This document shows positions 7,761 through 16,503 of a DNA stretch of 64,000 nucleotides, one piece after another. The notes beneath the pieces were generated by a model. That model was not told the DNA's origin. It did no database searches and saw only the letters and a program-made list of their open reading frames with translations. Source of the stretch: Haloparvum sedimenti (GTDB lineage Archaea > Halobacteriota > Halobacteria > Halobacteriales > Haloferacaceae); the NCBI RefSeq assembly GCF_001462205.1, contig NZ_LKIR01000135.1, positions 177,714-241,713 of the forward strand, written 5' to 3'. The position numbers and the translations under genes are program-made. The first letter of the stretch is position 1, and every line of letters starts with the position of its first letter.

Positions 7761-9535
7761 CAGTCGTTCAGGAACGCCCTCACCTCGGCGGCGGAGCGCG
7801 CGTTGAGCACGTCGCTGCGCTCGGCCCATCCCCGGCGGGCGGTGTGGACCCCGTAGCGGACGTGGTCGAACTCCCGCGGGGCGTGGGCGTCGGTGTTCAC
7901 GGCGATCGTCGCGCCGGCCTCGACGAGCGCGCGGACGGCGTCGCCGTTGGCGTCGAGCCTGGCAGGGTTGGCGTTCACTTCCACGGCGACGTCCTCGCGG
8001 GCGGCGGCCTCGCCGAGACGCTCGAAGTCCACCGTGAGCCCGGGCCGGCTGTTGATGAGCCGTCCCGTCGGATGACCGAGGATGTCGACCTCGGGGTGCT
8101 CGACCGCGCGGATCAGGCGGTCCGTGGCCCCCTCGTCGTCCTCGTCGAGCGCGGCGTGTGGGGAGGCGACGACGATGTCGAGGTCGGCCAGCACGTCGTC
8201 GCTCGTGGTGACCGCCCCGTCGGCGTCGATGTTCGCCTCGATCCCGTGGAACACGTCGATGTCGGCGTCCTCCCGGACCCGGGCCACCTCGTCGGCCTGC
8301 TCGCGGATGTCTTCGTCCGTGAGGCCGGTGTCGCCGAACACGCCCGGTCCCTCGGCGTGGTCCGTGACGGCGTGATAGTCGTGACCGCGGTCGGCGGCCG
8401 CGTCGACCATCTCCGCGACCGAGAACCCGCCGTCGGACCACTCCGTGTGCGTGTGGAGGTCGCCGCGCACGTCCCCCTCCTCGACGAGGTCCGGGAGGCG
8501 TCCCTCGGCGGCCGCGTCGACCTCTCCGGTGTCCTCCCGGAGTTCGGGCGGGATCCACGACAGGTCGAGCACGTCGTAGACGCCCTCCTCGGTCTCGCCG
8601 GCCACCCGCTCGCCGACGCGCTGGCCGCCTCCCGTGTCGTTCGCGTCGCCGTCGGCGTCCTCGTCCACGTCGGAGACGTCGAAGACGCCGTACTCGTTCA
8701 CCTTCAGGTCGCGGTCGATGGCGCGGTTGCGGACCCTGATGTTGTGGTCCCGCGAACCGGTGAAGTACTGGAGTGCGGCGCCGAACTCCTCGACGACGAC
8801 GGTCCTGAGGTCGACGCGCATGCCCGATGCGCGCACGCTGGCCTTGTTCGTGCCGGCCTCGATGACGGCGTCCGCCTCGTCCCAGTCGGCGAACGCCTCG
8901 ACGACCGCCTCGCCCGCGTCCGTGCCGACGAGCACGTCCACGTCGCCGATGGTGTCCTTCCAGCGCCGGATCGAGCCGCACACCTCCACCTTCGCGACCG
9001 GCTCGACGTCCGCGAGGAACGACAGCGCCGCCTCCGCGACGGGGCGGGCGTCGCCGAGGCGCTCGCGCTCCTGCGCCTGTCGGGCGAAGTCGACGTTGCC
9101 GAGGATGTTCTCCTCGGTCTTCGCGCCGAATCCCTTTATCTCGCGGATCTCGCCCGCCTCCGCGGCCGCCTCCAGTTCGTCGAGGGTGGTGATACCCAGC
9201 TCCTCGTAGAGCGTCCCGACCGTCTTCGGGCCGACGCCCTCGACCGCGGTGAGCGCCGCCATGTCCGCCGGCAGCTCCGACCTGAGCTCCTCCAGCTCCT
9301 CGATCGAGCCGGTCTCGACGTACTCGACGATCTTCGCGGCGATGGCGTCGCCGACGCGGTCGATCTCCGCGACTGCGTCCTCGCCCTCGCCCGCCAGTTG
9401 CTCGATGGGCGCGGGGTAGTCGCGGACGTTCTCCGCGGCGCGGCGGTACGCCGTCGGCTTGTACTCGACGCCCGTCGCGTCGAGGAGGTCCGCGAACTCC
9501 TCCAGCAGGTCGGCGACCTCGTCGTTCCGGCTCAT
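7760..9535 (-). CDS. polX: DNA polymerase/3'-5' exonuclease PolX
   Basis: A 591-residue family X DNA polymerase with a C-terminal PHP phosphoesterase, used in base-excision and gap repair. The N-terminus has the 8-kDa-like helix-hairpin-helix region (YKPTAYRRAAENVRDYP, LTAVEGVGPKTVGTLYEELG). The nucleotidyltransferase motif VCGSIRRWKDTIGDVDVLVG carries the catalytic aspartates, and a third is in VDLRTVVV. The PHP part has DLHTHTEWSDG, AVTDHAEG, GIEANID and NTDAHAPRE. An internal acidic insert (VDEDADGDANDTGGG) is halophile-like. The start at 9535 gives the family N-terminus and is 26 bases from a minus-strand TATA-like cttataac (9563-9570). Confidence 0.96.
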   Translation of the reverse strand: MSRNDEVADLLEEFADLLDATGVEYKPTAYRRAAENVRDYPAPIEQLAGEGEDAVAEIDRVGDAIAAKIVEYVETGSIEELEELRSELPADMAALTAVEGVGPKTVGTLYEELGITTLDELEAAAEAGEIREIKGFGAKTEENILGNVDFARQAQERERLGDARPVAEAALSFLADVEPVAKVEVCGSIRRWKDTIGDVDVLVGTDAGEAVVEAFADWDEADAVIEAGTNKASVRASGMRVDLRTVVVEEFGAALQYFTGSRDHNIRVRNRAIDRDLKVNEYGVFDVSDVDEDADGDANDTGGGQRVGERVAGETEEGVYDVLDLSWIPPELREDTGEVDAAAEGRLPDLVEEGDVRGDLHTHTEWSDGGFSVAEMVDAAADRGHDYHAVTDHAEGPGVFGDTGLTDEDIREQADEVARVREDADIDVFHGIEANIDADGAVTTSDDVLADLDIVVASPHAALDEDDEGATDRLIRAVEHPEVDILGHPTGRLINSRPGLTVDFERLGEAAAREDVAVEVNANPARLDANGDAVRALVEAGATIAVNTDAHAPREFDHVRYGVHTARRGWAERSDVLNARSAAEVRAFLND

Positions 9536-9562
9536 CCTGTCCGGCGGTTCGCGCGGCAGGTC

Positions 9563-9570
9563 CTTATAAC
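9563..9570 (-). promoter_or_regulatory. TATA-like box for polX
   Basis: The minus-strand reading is gttataag. It is centred about 30 bases from the PolX ATG at 9535 and supports that start over the upstream in-frame ATG at 9619. Confidence 0.45.
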
Positions 9571-9640
9571 CGGAGCCGGCGACGGGGCCCGTCACCACGG
9601 ACCGACGCCGTTTTGCCACCCCCTCGGGTACTACCCGGGC

Positions 9641-10594
9641 GTGCCACTCGGAACGCCCCTCCTGCCGGAACTGCTGTTGCTCGCGGCGGGCGTCGTCCTC
9701 CTCTACGGCGGCGCCGAGCTACTGGTGAAAGGCGCCGCCGACCTCGCGCTCGGGTACGGCCTGCGCGCGTCGACGGTCGGCGTCACCGTCGTCGCGTTCG
9801 CGACGACCGCGCCGGAGCTGTTCGTCTCCATTCTCGGCGCGGTCACCGTCTCGACCGACATCGGCCTCGGGGCCATCGTCGGCTCGAACGTCGCCAACAT
9901 CGGCCTCGTCCTCGGCGTCTCCGCGCTGATCCGTCCGCTCGACGTCTCCGAGACGGTGTTCGAGCGACAGGTCCCGTTCATGGTGCTGGCGGCGGTGCTG
10001 CTCGTCGCGCTCGGCTGGGACGGCCGGCTCGGCGCGGTCGACGGCGTCGTTCTGCTGGCTGCGCTCGCGGCGTTCACGTACGTCGTCATCCGCCGCGTTC
10101 AGCAGACGCAGTCGGAGATCTCGGAGGTCGAACGCGAGGGGATGCCCGACGCCGGCGCCGCCGAGGCCGCGTACGTCCTCGCGGGGCTCGTCACGCTGTT
10201 GGTCGGCTCCCGCTGGCTCATCACCGGCGGCGAGAGCCTGCTCGCGGCGTTCGGCTTCTCGGACCTGTTCATCGGGCTGACGGTGCTGGCGCTGGGCACC
10301 TCCCTGCCCGAACTCGCCGCCTCCGTCGTCGCCGCGGTCCGGGGCGAGGCCTCCTTCAGCGTCGGCAACGTCGTCGGCTCGAACATCTACAACGTCCTCG
10401 CGGTCATCGGCCTCCTCGCGCTCGTGACGCCGGTCGGGGTCGCGCCCGGCGTCCGCGCCTTCGAGTTCCCGATGCTGCTCGCGTTCACCGCGCTGGCGGT
10501 CGGAGTCATGTGGTGGCGCAAGCGCGTCACGCGCCTCGACGGCGCGGTGCTGGTCGCCGCCTACGTCGGCTTCGTCTACCTGCTGTTGCCCTGA
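9641..10594 (+). CDS. Sodium/calcium exchanger-type cation antiporter (CaCA family)
   Basis: A 317-residue antiporter with the two-fold internal repeat of the CaCA superfamily, about ten transmembrane helices. The alpha-1 repeat is GLRASTVGVTVVAFATTAPE followed by GAIVGSNVANIGLVLG. The alpha-2 repeat is FIGLTVLALGTSLPELAASV followed by GNVVGSNIYNVLAVIG. The acidic and polar residues in TAPE and SLPE and both GSN motifs match the ion-binding sites of archaeal Na+/Ca2+ exchangers. The GTG at 9641 places helix 1 just after a short N-terminus. In-frame sequence upstream of it is antisense to polX and is not coding. Ion preference (Ca2+ or other) cannot be decided. Confidence 0.9.
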   Translation: MPLGTPLLPELLLLAAGVVLLYGGAELLVKGAADLALGYGLRASTVGVTVVAFATTAPELFVSILGAVTVSTDIGLGAIVGSNVANIGLVLGVSALIRPLDVSETVFERQVPFMVLAAVLLVALGWDGRLGAVDGVVLLAALAAFTYVVIRRVQQTQSEISEVEREGMPDAGAAEAAYVLAGLVTLLVGSRWLITGGESLLAAFGFSDLFIGLTVLALGTSLPELAASVVAAVRGEASFSVGNVVGSNIYNVLAVIGLLALVTPVGVAPGVRAFEFPMLLAFTALAVGVMWWRKRVTRLDGAVLVAAYVGFVYLLLP

Positions 10595-10597
10595 TCG

Positions 10598-10614
10598 GGC
10601 GCCGTTTTTTCTTG
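10598..10614 (+). terminator. T-rich terminator after the cation exchanger
   Basis: A GC-rich stretch followed by six T residues (10605-10610) lies a few bases after the exchanger stop. Haloarchaeal terminators typically use such T-runs. Confidence 0.4.
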
Positions 10615-10690
10615 GTCCCGCCGTCGCGAACCGACGCCGCCACCGCTCCGAACCGACGCCTATTCGGCCGCCGAGCGCCCACCGCCTGTA

Positions 10691-12073
10691 GTGATCGCCA
10701 TCGTCGTCAGCCGGGCCGATAAGGCCTCGACGCACATCGGAGAGCAGTTGCTGGAGGCCGCGGAGTGGGAGGAGCGGACGGACGACGACCGTCCGGACGA
10801 GGCGGGCGGCGGCACCTACTACCGCCGGCCGGGCTTCGAACTTCGGGAGTTCGCGGACCTCCACATCGAGCTCTCCGACCCGACGCCGGCCTTCGGCGGC
10901 CCCGACGAGGAACCGGACCTGCTGGCGTTCGTCTCCAGACACTCCGGCGAGACGGGCGCGCTGCTGACCGCCCACTTCACGGGCAACTTCGGCCCCGCCG
11001 AGTACGGCGGACGGGACGGAGAGCTCGCTCGCGCCGCGCCGGCGGCTCAGAAGCGGCTGGTCGACGCCTTCGAGCGCCACGCGCCCGAGGGGTACGAGGT
11101 GGGTATCGAGGGGACCCACCACGGTCCGAGCGAGACGGCCGTCCCCTCGCTGTTCGTGGAACTCGGCTCCGGCGACGCGCAGTGGGACGACCCGGACGGC
11201 GCCCGCGCGGTCGCCGAGGCGGTGCTGGACCTGGCGGGGACCGGGCCGGACCTGATCGGCGCCGACGGCCGCCCGAGACACGTCGTCGGCTTCGGCGGCG
11301 GCCACTACGCGCCGCGGTTCACGCGCATCGTCGCGGAGACCGCGTGGGCGGTCGGCCACGTCGGCGTCGACTGGCAGCTGGCGGAACTCGGCGCGCCCGC
11401 GGCGAACCCCGACGTGATCGAGCGCGCGTTCGAGCGGAGCCGAGCGGACCTGGCGGTCGTCGACGGCGACCGGCCGGACCTGGTCGCGACCGTCGAGGAC
11501 CTGGGCCACCGCGTCGTGAGCGAGACGTGGGTCCGCGAGGTGAGCGACCGGCCGCTCGCGCTCGTCGCGGCGCTGGAGGACGCGGTCGGACCGGTCGACG
11601 GGGGCCTTCGGTTCGGCGAGCGGTCGGTTCCGGTCGAGCGGGACGAGGGCGCCGACGCGGTCCGCGAGCGGTTCGCGGTCCGGTCGCTGCCCGCGGACCT
11701 ACTGGAGCGCGCGCAGGGCGTCGACGCGGACGCCGCTCGCGCCGCGGTCGAGGCGCATGCGCTCGCGTTCGACACCGAACAGGCCGGGACGCGGGCAGCC
11801 GGGACCGCGGCGTTCGCGGAGCCCGGGGACCGCGCGGCGCTGGTCGAAGCGCTCGCGGACGTGTTACGGGACGCCTACCCTTCGGTGACCGTGGAGCCGG
11901 ACGCGGTCATCGCGCGCGAGGAGGCGTTCGATCCCTCGCTGGCGGCGCGACTTGGCGTGCCCGAGGGACCGAAGTTCGGCCGGCTCGCGGGCGGCGAGGC
12001 GGTGTCCGTCGACGGTCGGGAGATTCCGCCCGAGGAGGTCCGTCGACAGCGCGAGGTCAGGTTCGAGCGCTGA
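10691..12073 (+). CDS. dtdA: D-aminoacyl-tRNA deacylase (DtdA type)
   Basis: A 460-residue DtdA/GEK1-type deacylase that removes D-amino acids wrongly attached to tRNA. The N-terminus [21 protein letters not shown] is characteristic. The family zinc-site region appears as [14 protein letters not shown], with GTHHGPSE and [10 protein letters not shown] upstream. It is longer than the usual archaeal enzyme (about 270-300 residues). As in other haloarchaea, an extra C-terminal half (from about residue 290) carries acidic, helix-rich sequence without obvious motifs. It starts with GTG. It directly precedes ftsZ1 on the same strand, but ftsZ1 appears to have its own promoter. Confidence 0.9.
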   Translation: MIAIVVSRADKASTHIGEQLLEAAEWEERTDDDRPDEAGGGTYYRRPGFELREFADLHIELSDPTPAFGGPDEEPDLLAFVSRHSGETGALLTAHFTGNFGPAEYGGRDGELARAAPAAQKRLVDAFERHAPEGYEVGIEGTHHGPSETAVPSLFVELGSGDAQWDDPDGARAVAEAVLDLAGTGPDLIGADGRPRHVVGFGGGHYAPRFTRIVAETAWAVGHVGVDWQLAELGAPAANPDVIERAFERSRADLAVVDGDRPDLVATVEDLGHRVVSETWVREVSDRPLALVAALEDAVGPVDGGLRFGERSVPVERDEGADAVRERFAVRSLPADLLERAQGVDADAARAAVEAHALAFDTEQAGTRAAGTAAFAEPGDRAALVEALADVLRDAYPSVTVEPDAVIAREEAFDPSLAARLGVPEGPKFGRLAGGEAVSVDGREIPPEEVRRQREVRFER

Positions 12074-12149
12074 CCGCGGCGCGTCGACCGGGCTCGCCCG
12101 CCGATCCGGCCGCAAACGGTGTCAGACTCCCGTCCGACGCAGGGGGAAA

Positions 12150-12158
12150 GATAATTAG
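12150..12158 (+). promoter_or_regulatory. TATA-like box for ftsZ1
   Basis: gataattag stands out in otherwise GC-rich DNA about 30 bases before the FtsZ1 ATG at 12184. Confidence 0.45.
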
Positions 12159-12183
12159 TCTCCCTCCAGTAAACGACTCCATA

Positions 12184-13383
12184 ATGGATTCTATCGTTGA
12201 CGACGCCATCGACGAAGCCGAGGACTCCGGCGCGGAGGAGTTCGACGGCGCCGGCGGCGGGGACGGGAGTACGGGCGGTGATGCCGGGACGAGTGCCGGG
12301 AGCGCGCCCCAGACCGGGATGATGACCGACGAAGAGCTGGAGGACGTGTTACAGGACCTCCAGACGAACATCACCGTCGTCGGCTGCGGCGGCGCGGGCG
12401 GCAACACCGTCAACCGCATGATGGAGGAGGGGATCCACGGCGCGAAGCTCGTGGCCGCCAACACCGACGTCCAGCACCTCGTCAACATCGAGGCGGACAC
12501 GAAGATCCTGATGGGCCAGCAGAAGACCCAGGGCCGCGGCGCCGGCTCGCTTCCACAGGTGGGCGAGGAGGCCGCCATCGAGTCCCAGGAGGAGATCTCC
12601 GACGCCATCACCGGCTCCGACATGGTGTTCGTCACGGCCGGCCTCGGGGGCGGCACCGGCACCGGCTCCGCCCCCGTCGTCGCGAAGGCCGCCCGCGACT
12701 CGGGCGCGCTCACCATCTCCATCGTCACCACGCCCTTCACGGCGGAGGGCGAGGTCCGGCGGACCAACGCCGAGGCCGGCCTGGAGCGGCTCCGTGACGT
12801 CTCCGACACGGTCATCGTCGTCCCCAACGACCGCCTGCTCGACGCGGTCGGGAAGCTCCCCGTCCGGCAGGCGTTCAAGGTCTCCGACGAGGTACTGATG
12901 CGCTCCGTGAAGGGGATCACCGAGCTGATCACCAAGCCGGGCCTCGTCAACCTCGACTTCGCCGACGTGCGCACCGTGATGGAGAAGGGCGGCGTCGCGA
13001 TGATCGGCCTCGGCGAGTCCGACTCCGAGTCGAAGGCGCAGGACTCCGTGAAGTCCGCGCTCCGCTCGCCGCTCCTGGACGTGGACATCTCCGGCGCCAA
13101 CTCCGCGCTCGTCAACGTCACCGGCGGACAGGACATGTCCATCGAGGAGGCGGAGGGCGTCGTCGAGGAGATCTACGACCGCATCGACCCCGACGCGCGC
13201 ATCATCTGGGGGACCTCCGTCGACGAGGAGCTCGAGGGCGAGATGCGCACCATGATCGTCGTCACGGGCGTCGAGTCGCCACAGATATACGGCAACAACG
13301 ACGCGCCCCAGCCCGCGGGCGCCGCGGGCGGCGCGTCCGGCTCCCCCGAGGGCAGCGTCGAGGACATCGACTACGTCGAGTAG
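12184..13383 (+). CDS. ftsZ1: Cell division protein FtsZ1
   Basis: A 399-residue tubulin-superfamily GTPase that polymerises into the archaeal division ring. The nucleotide-binding signature is [15 protein letters not shown], and the tubulin motif is [35 protein letters not shown] and the T7-loop sequence NLDFADVR are also present. A disordered acidic/Gly tail comes first (about residues 1-45) and a Pro/Gly-rich linker closes the protein (IDYVE end). The N-terminus [13 protein letters not shown] and the nearby SecE/Spt5 genes mark it as FtsZ1 rather than FtsZ2. In Haloferax, FtsZ1 organises the division site. A run of six T residues follows at 13416-13421. Confidence 0.97.
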   Translation: MDSIVDDAIDEAEDSGAEEFDGAGGGDGSTGGDAGTSAGSAPQTGMMTDEELEDVLQDLQTNITVVGCGGAGGNTVNRMMEEGIHGAKLVAANTDVQHLVNIEADTKILMGQQKTQGRGAGSLPQVGEEAAIESQEEISDAITGSDMVFVTAGLGGGTGTGSAPVVAKAARDSGALTISIVTTPFTAEGEVRRTNAEAGLERLRDVSDTVIVVPNDRLLDAVGKLPVRQAFKVSDEVLMRSVKGITELITKPGLVNLDFADVRTVMEKGGVAMIGLGESDSESKAQDSVKSALRSPLLDVDISGANSALVNVTGGQDMSIEEAEGVVEEIYDRIDPDARIIWGTSVDEELEGEMRTMIVVTGVESPQIYGNNDAPQPAGAAGGASGSPEGSVEDIDYVE

Positions 13384-13404
13384 TCGCGCAGGCGGCGGTA
13401 CGCG

Positions 13405-13422
13405 GTCGCGAGCGGTTTTTTG
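13405..13422 (+). terminator. Terminator after ftsZ1
   Basis: GC-rich DNA leads into six T residues at 13416-13421, about 32 bases after the ftsZ1 stop. The following 200 bases to 13621 contain no convincing gene. They separate ftsZ1 from the convergent superoxide dismutase gene. Confidence 0.45.
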
Positions 13423-13621
13423 ACTGCAGAACGGGAAGCCGCCAGCCGCGGCTCCGCGGTCGGTTGCCGGTTCGGTCGAACGGCGCCGTGACCGGGACCG
13501 TCGAAACGGGGGAAACTTGGAGAGGCGGTCAGCAGGGACCGCTGGCGCGGCGATGCCCGGCCGCGCCGCCACGGGAGAATGTGGGCCGAGGTGCTCGGGG
13601 GAGGGGACGAGGGTCGGCGCC

Positions 13622-14224
13622 CTACTCGAACTGCGCGACGGCCTGCTCGTAGCGGGCCGCGGGCTCGTCCCAGTCGACGACCTCGAAGAAGTTCTCGACG
13701 AACTCGCCGCGGGCCGGGCCGTAGTCGTGGTAGTAGGAGTGCTCCCAGACGTCCAGCGCAAGGACCGGGTGGCTGCCCCACAGCGCGCCCTGGTCGTGCT
13801 TGTCGACGACGACGTTCCGGAGCCGGTTGCTGAAGGAGTCGTAGACGAGGAGCGCCCAGCCGCCCGCGGCGGAGGCGGCCGCCTCGAACTCGCCCTTCCA
13901 CGCCTCGTAGGAGCCGAAGTCCTCGGCGATGCGGTCCGCGAGCTCGCCCTCGGGCTCGTCGCCGCCCTCGGGGGACATGCTCTGCCAGAACAGGTCGTGG
14001 AGGACGTGGCCGGAGCCGTTGTGCGTGACGTTCCGCAGCGCGCCCGCGGAGTCGGAGAAGTCGCCCGCCTCGCGGTTCTCGGCCAGCGTCTCCTCGGCCG
14101 CGTTCCAGCCGTTGACGTAGCCCTGATGGTGGGTGTCGTGGTGCCACGTGAGCACCTGCTCGGAGATGTGGGGTTCCAGCGCGTCGTACTCGTACGGCAG
14201 CGGATCGAGTTCGTAGTCGCTCAT
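13622..14224 (-). CDS. sod: Superoxide dismutase (Mn/Fe type)
   Basis: A 200-residue cytosolic superoxide dismutase of the Mn/Fe family, normally manganese in haloarchaea. The four metal ligands are visible in order: His in SEQVLTWHHDTHHQGYV, His in NGSGHVLHDLFW, Asp in ALDVWEHSYYHDYG, and His in the same block. The N-terminus MSDYELDPLPYEYDALEPHI and the full length are standard. GGWALLVYD and the tail motif are as expected. It lies convergent to ftsZ1. Its promoter is probably the minus-strand cattcatac-like box around 14250, about 26 bases before the ATG. Confidence 0.97.
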   Translation of the reverse strand: MSDYELDPLPYEYDALEPHISEQVLTWHHDTHHQGYVNGWNAAEETLAENREAGDFSDSAGALRNVTHNGSGHVLHDLFWQSMSPEGGDEPEGELADRIAEDFGSYEAWKGEFEAAASAAGGWALLVYDSFSNRLRNVVVDKHDQGALWGSHPVLALDVWEHSYYHDYGPARGEFVENFFEVVDWDEPAARYEQAVAQFE

Positions 14225-14358
14225 TGGATGCGTTTCGAGGAACGGGCGCCGCGAGTATGAACGTTCCCGGAAGCGGTTTTTTGTAGCGATCCTGATTATT
14301 CTGTAGGCGGGTATATCGCGCTTTTATAGGCTGTTTATCGCTCCTCTGAGAAATTCGT

Positions 14359-14376
14359 AACAGAAATCCGTCTGTT
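14359..14376. promoter_or_regulatory. Inverted repeat upstream of the pirin gene
   Basis: AACAGA (14359-14364) and TCTGTT (14371-14376) are separated by six bases in AT-rich DNA between sod and pirin. It could be an operator, but the half-sites are short. Confidence 0.3.
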
Positions 14377-14428
14377 TCATGGTTCCGCGGGCGTGACGGT
14401 TATCCGCGGCCGCGTCCTCCTTTCGGAC

Positions 14429-15271
14429 ATGACCAGCGACGACGCGGCGAGCGGCGAGGCGACGGCGAGCGGCGGAGCGGGGTCCGAGAGCGGATCCGGT
14501 TCGGACGCGCCCGCGGAGCCGTTCTCGGGCGGGACGGTGCGGCACGGGACCGGCGTCACCTCCACGCGCGCGTTCCCGAGCGACGGCTACCCTGCGAACC
14601 TCGACCCGTTCGTGCTGTTCGAGCGCTTCTACATCGAACCGGACGAGGGGTTTCCCACTCACCCCCACAAGGGGTTCGAGATCGTCTCGTACATGATCGA
14701 GGGCGGAATGGAGCACGAGGACTCACTCGGCGTGGCGAACGTCGCCGAGGCGGGCGAGGCGATGCGGATCACGACCGGCCGCGGCATCGAGCACTCGGAG
14801 TTCCCCGCGGGCGAGAGAGGCTGTAACGGCCTCCAGCTGTGGGTGAACCTCCCTCGAGAGGCGAAGGAGGCTGAAGCGGACTACGCGGACGCGACCGCCG
14901 CGGAACTCCCGACCGCGGAGACCGACGGGGCGACCGTCACGACGGTCGTCGGGGAGGATTCGCCGCTGGAGCTCCGCACGCCGATGACGTACCTCGACGT
15001 GCGCGTCGACGACGCGTGGACGTGGGAACCGCCCGCGGACTGGGCGGGATTTCTGTTCGGCGTCGCGGGCGAGGGGAGCGTCGACGGGCACGCGTTCGGC
15101 GTCGGGGACGTTCGCGTGCGCCCGACGGGCGGCGGTCCGGTCACGGTCGAGAGCGGCGATCCGGACGAGAGCGGCGATCCGGACGAGAGCGCGGACGGGC
15201 TCCGACTCGTCGCGGTCGCGGGCCGGCCCCACGGCGAGCCGATCCGGCAGCGCGGCCCGTTCGTGCTCTGA
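14429..15271 (+). CDS. Pirin family protein
   Basis: A pirin-like bicupin of 280 residues. Members are metal-binding cupins, some with quercetin 2,3-dioxygenase activity and others acting as redox-sensing regulators. The family metal site shows THPHKGFEIVSYMIEGGMEH, followed by the signature GRGIEHSEFP and LQLWVNLP. The C-terminal cupin contains AGFLFGVAGEGSVDG and the tail GEPIRQRGPFVL. The N-terminal 35 residues are a low-complexity Ser/Gly/Glu tail. An 18-base duplication at 15152-15187 repeats SGDPDE in the loop before the last strand. ATG 14429 is preferred over GTG 14393, because a TATA-like ggttat lies about 26-30 bases before it. Confidence 0.88.
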   Translation: MTSDDAASGEATASGGAGSESGSGSDAPAEPFSGGTVRHGTGVTSTRAFPSDGYPANLDPFVLFERFYIEPDEGFPTHPHKGFEIVSYMIEGGMEHEDSLGVANVAEAGEAMRITTGRGIEHSEFPAGERGCNGLQLWVNLPREAKEAEADYADATAAELPTAETDGATVTTVVGEDSPLELRTPMTYLDVRVDDAWTWEPPADWAGFLFGVAGEGSVDGHAFGVGDVRVRPTGGGPVTVESGDPDESGDPDESADGLRLVAVAGRPHGEPIRQRGPFVL

Positions 15272-15361
15272 TCGGGCGGTCGATCGCGTAGCGAGCGCGC
15301 CCGTCGGTCGCTGTCCGAGCGGCTCCGGCGCCGAGCGCGGACCGTTTCGGGTCCACACCAC

Positions 15362-15369
15362 AATATAGA
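15362..15369 (+). promoter_or_regulatory. TATA-like box for the secE-spt5 operon
   Basis: aatataga followed by an A-run lies 30-37 bases before the SecE ATG. It is the most AT-rich spot in this intergenic gap. Confidence 0.5.
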
Positions 15370-15398
15370 AAAAGGGCGACCGCCAACCGAGAACCAAC

Positions 15399-15575
15399 AT
15401 GGACGTTCCGTACGACCTCAACAGCTACATTCGGGTGCTGAAGCTGGCCAGCACGCCGAGCTCCGACGAGTTCCTGCAGGTCTCGAAGATCGCCGGCGCC
15501 GGCATCCTCCTGGTCGGCTTCCTCGGGTTTCTGATCTACGCGATCATGAGTCTCCTGCCGGGGGTCGGCGTCTGA
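15399..15575 (+). CDS. secE: Protein translocase SEC61 complex, gamma subunit (SecE)
   Basis: A 58-residue tail-anchored subunit of the SecYE channel. It has an amphipathic N-terminal helix ([20 protein letters not shown]) and one transmembrane helix ([19 protein letters not shown]). The archaeal SecE signature is the [13 protein letters not shown] stretch just before the membrane. The stop is one base before the Spt5 start, so they form one operon. SecE plus Spt5 is a classic pair downstream of ftsZ in archaea. The start at 15399 matches the family N-terminus. Confidence 0.95.
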   Translation: MDVPYDLNSYIRVLKLASTPSSDEFLQVSKIAGAGILLVGFLGFLIYAIMSLLPGVGV

Positions 15576-15576
15576 G

Positions 15577-16029
15577 ATGCCGATCTACTCAGTGAAGACC
15601 ACCGCCAGCCAGGAGCGCACCGTCGCCGACATGCTGGCGGAAAAGGAGATGCCGGAGATCCACGCCGTGCTGGCGCCCGACCAGCTCACCAGCTACGTGA
15701 TGGTCGAGGCCTCTGACGGCAGCGTGTTCGCCCGCGTCCTCGACGAGATTCCCCACGCCCGCGGCGTCATTCAGGGCCCCGACGGCCCCGCGGAGAGCGG
15801 GTTCTCCGAGGTCGAGCACTTCCTCTCGCCGACGCCGGACGTGGAGGGGATCGCCGAGGGCGACATCGTCGAACTCATCGCCGGCCCGTTCAAGGGCGAG
15901 AAGGCGCGCGTCCAGCGCATCGACGAGGGGAAAGACCAGGTCACCGTCGAGCTGTACGAGGCGACCGTCCCCATCCCGGTCACGGTCCGCGGCGACCAGA
16001 TCCGGGTACTCGACAGCGACGAGCGGTAG
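15577..16029 (+). CDS. spt5: Transcription elongation factor Spt5 (NusG family)
   Basis: A 150-residue archaeal Spt5/NusG. It binds the RNA polymerase clamp with Spt4 and promotes elongation. The N-terminal NGN domain begins MPIYSVKTTASQERTVADML and contains SYVMVEA. The C-terminal KOW domain includes EGDIVELIAGPFKGEKARVQ and ends near VTVRGDQIRVL. The length is normal. The gene is one base after secE and ends just before a convergent zinc-finger gene (6-base gap), so termination must occur within that neighbour's 3' end. Confidence 0.96.
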   Translation: MPIYSVKTTASQERTVADMLAEKEMPEIHAVLAPDQLTSYVMVEASDGSVFARVLDEIPHARGVIQGPDGPAESGFSEVEHFLSPTPDVEGIAEGDIVELIAGPFKGEKARVQRIDEGKDQVTVELYEATVPIPVTVRGDQIRVLDSDER

Positions 16030-16035
16030 ACGCCG

Positions 16036-16335
16036 TCACAGCGCGTCGTCGTTGAGGCGGTCGACGACCGCCTGTAGGTCCGCGGCCGCCTCGACCTCCT
16101 CCTTCACCTGCTCGCGCTCGCGGACCGCGGCGGCGTCCGCGTCGTACGCGCGAACGTACTCCGCGCGGGTGTGCTCGTCGAACGCGTGCCGGATCGCGAA
16201 GTAGCCGTCCGGCACGATGGTCCCGCACACCTTGCACTCGTGGCGCTGGTGTTCGGTCGTCTGGTGGACGATCGCCGACTCGACGTCCTCGAAGGCGGCG
16301 TCACAGTCGCCGATCCCACACGTCCAGCGGGGCAT
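16036..16335 (-). CDS. Two-zinc-finger haloarchaeal protein (DUF7565-like)
   Basis: A 99-residue protein with two C2H2-like fingers at its N-terminus. The first is WTCGIGDCDAAFEDVESAIV followed by HQTTEH. The second is CKVCGTIVPDGYFAIRHAFD followed by EH. The rest is an acidic helix (AAAVREREQVKEEVEAA). It is probably a nucleic-acid or protein-binding adaptor. No function is known to me. The ATG at 16335 is chosen over an upstream GTG at 16356, because a minus-strand TATA-like box (ggttataccc, 16357-16366) lies 22-31 bases before it and would overlap a start at 16356. It is convergent with spt5. Confidence 0.75.
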   Translation of the reverse strand: MPRWTCGIGDCDAAFEDVESAIVHQTTEHQRHECKVCGTIVPDGYFAIRHAFDEHTRAEYVRAYDADAAAVREREQVKEEVEAAADLQAVVDRLNDDAL

Positions 16336-16503
16336 GATGAATCGGTCTCCCGACACGGGTATAACCGTTTTCCCACGGTCGCGCCGCGGCAGGCCCCCGC
16401 CGACCCGACGCGCACGCTACCGTCCGCCCGGAACCTGGTCCCGCCGGCCGCGACCGCGGCCGAGAGCGATACGCCTTTCCGGTGATCCGCCGAACACCCG
16501 CCC

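Noticed and set aside
7844-9640. Long plus-strand frame upstream of the cation exchanger
   Set aside because: It is antisense to polX and only the part from GTG 9641 has exchanger motifs.
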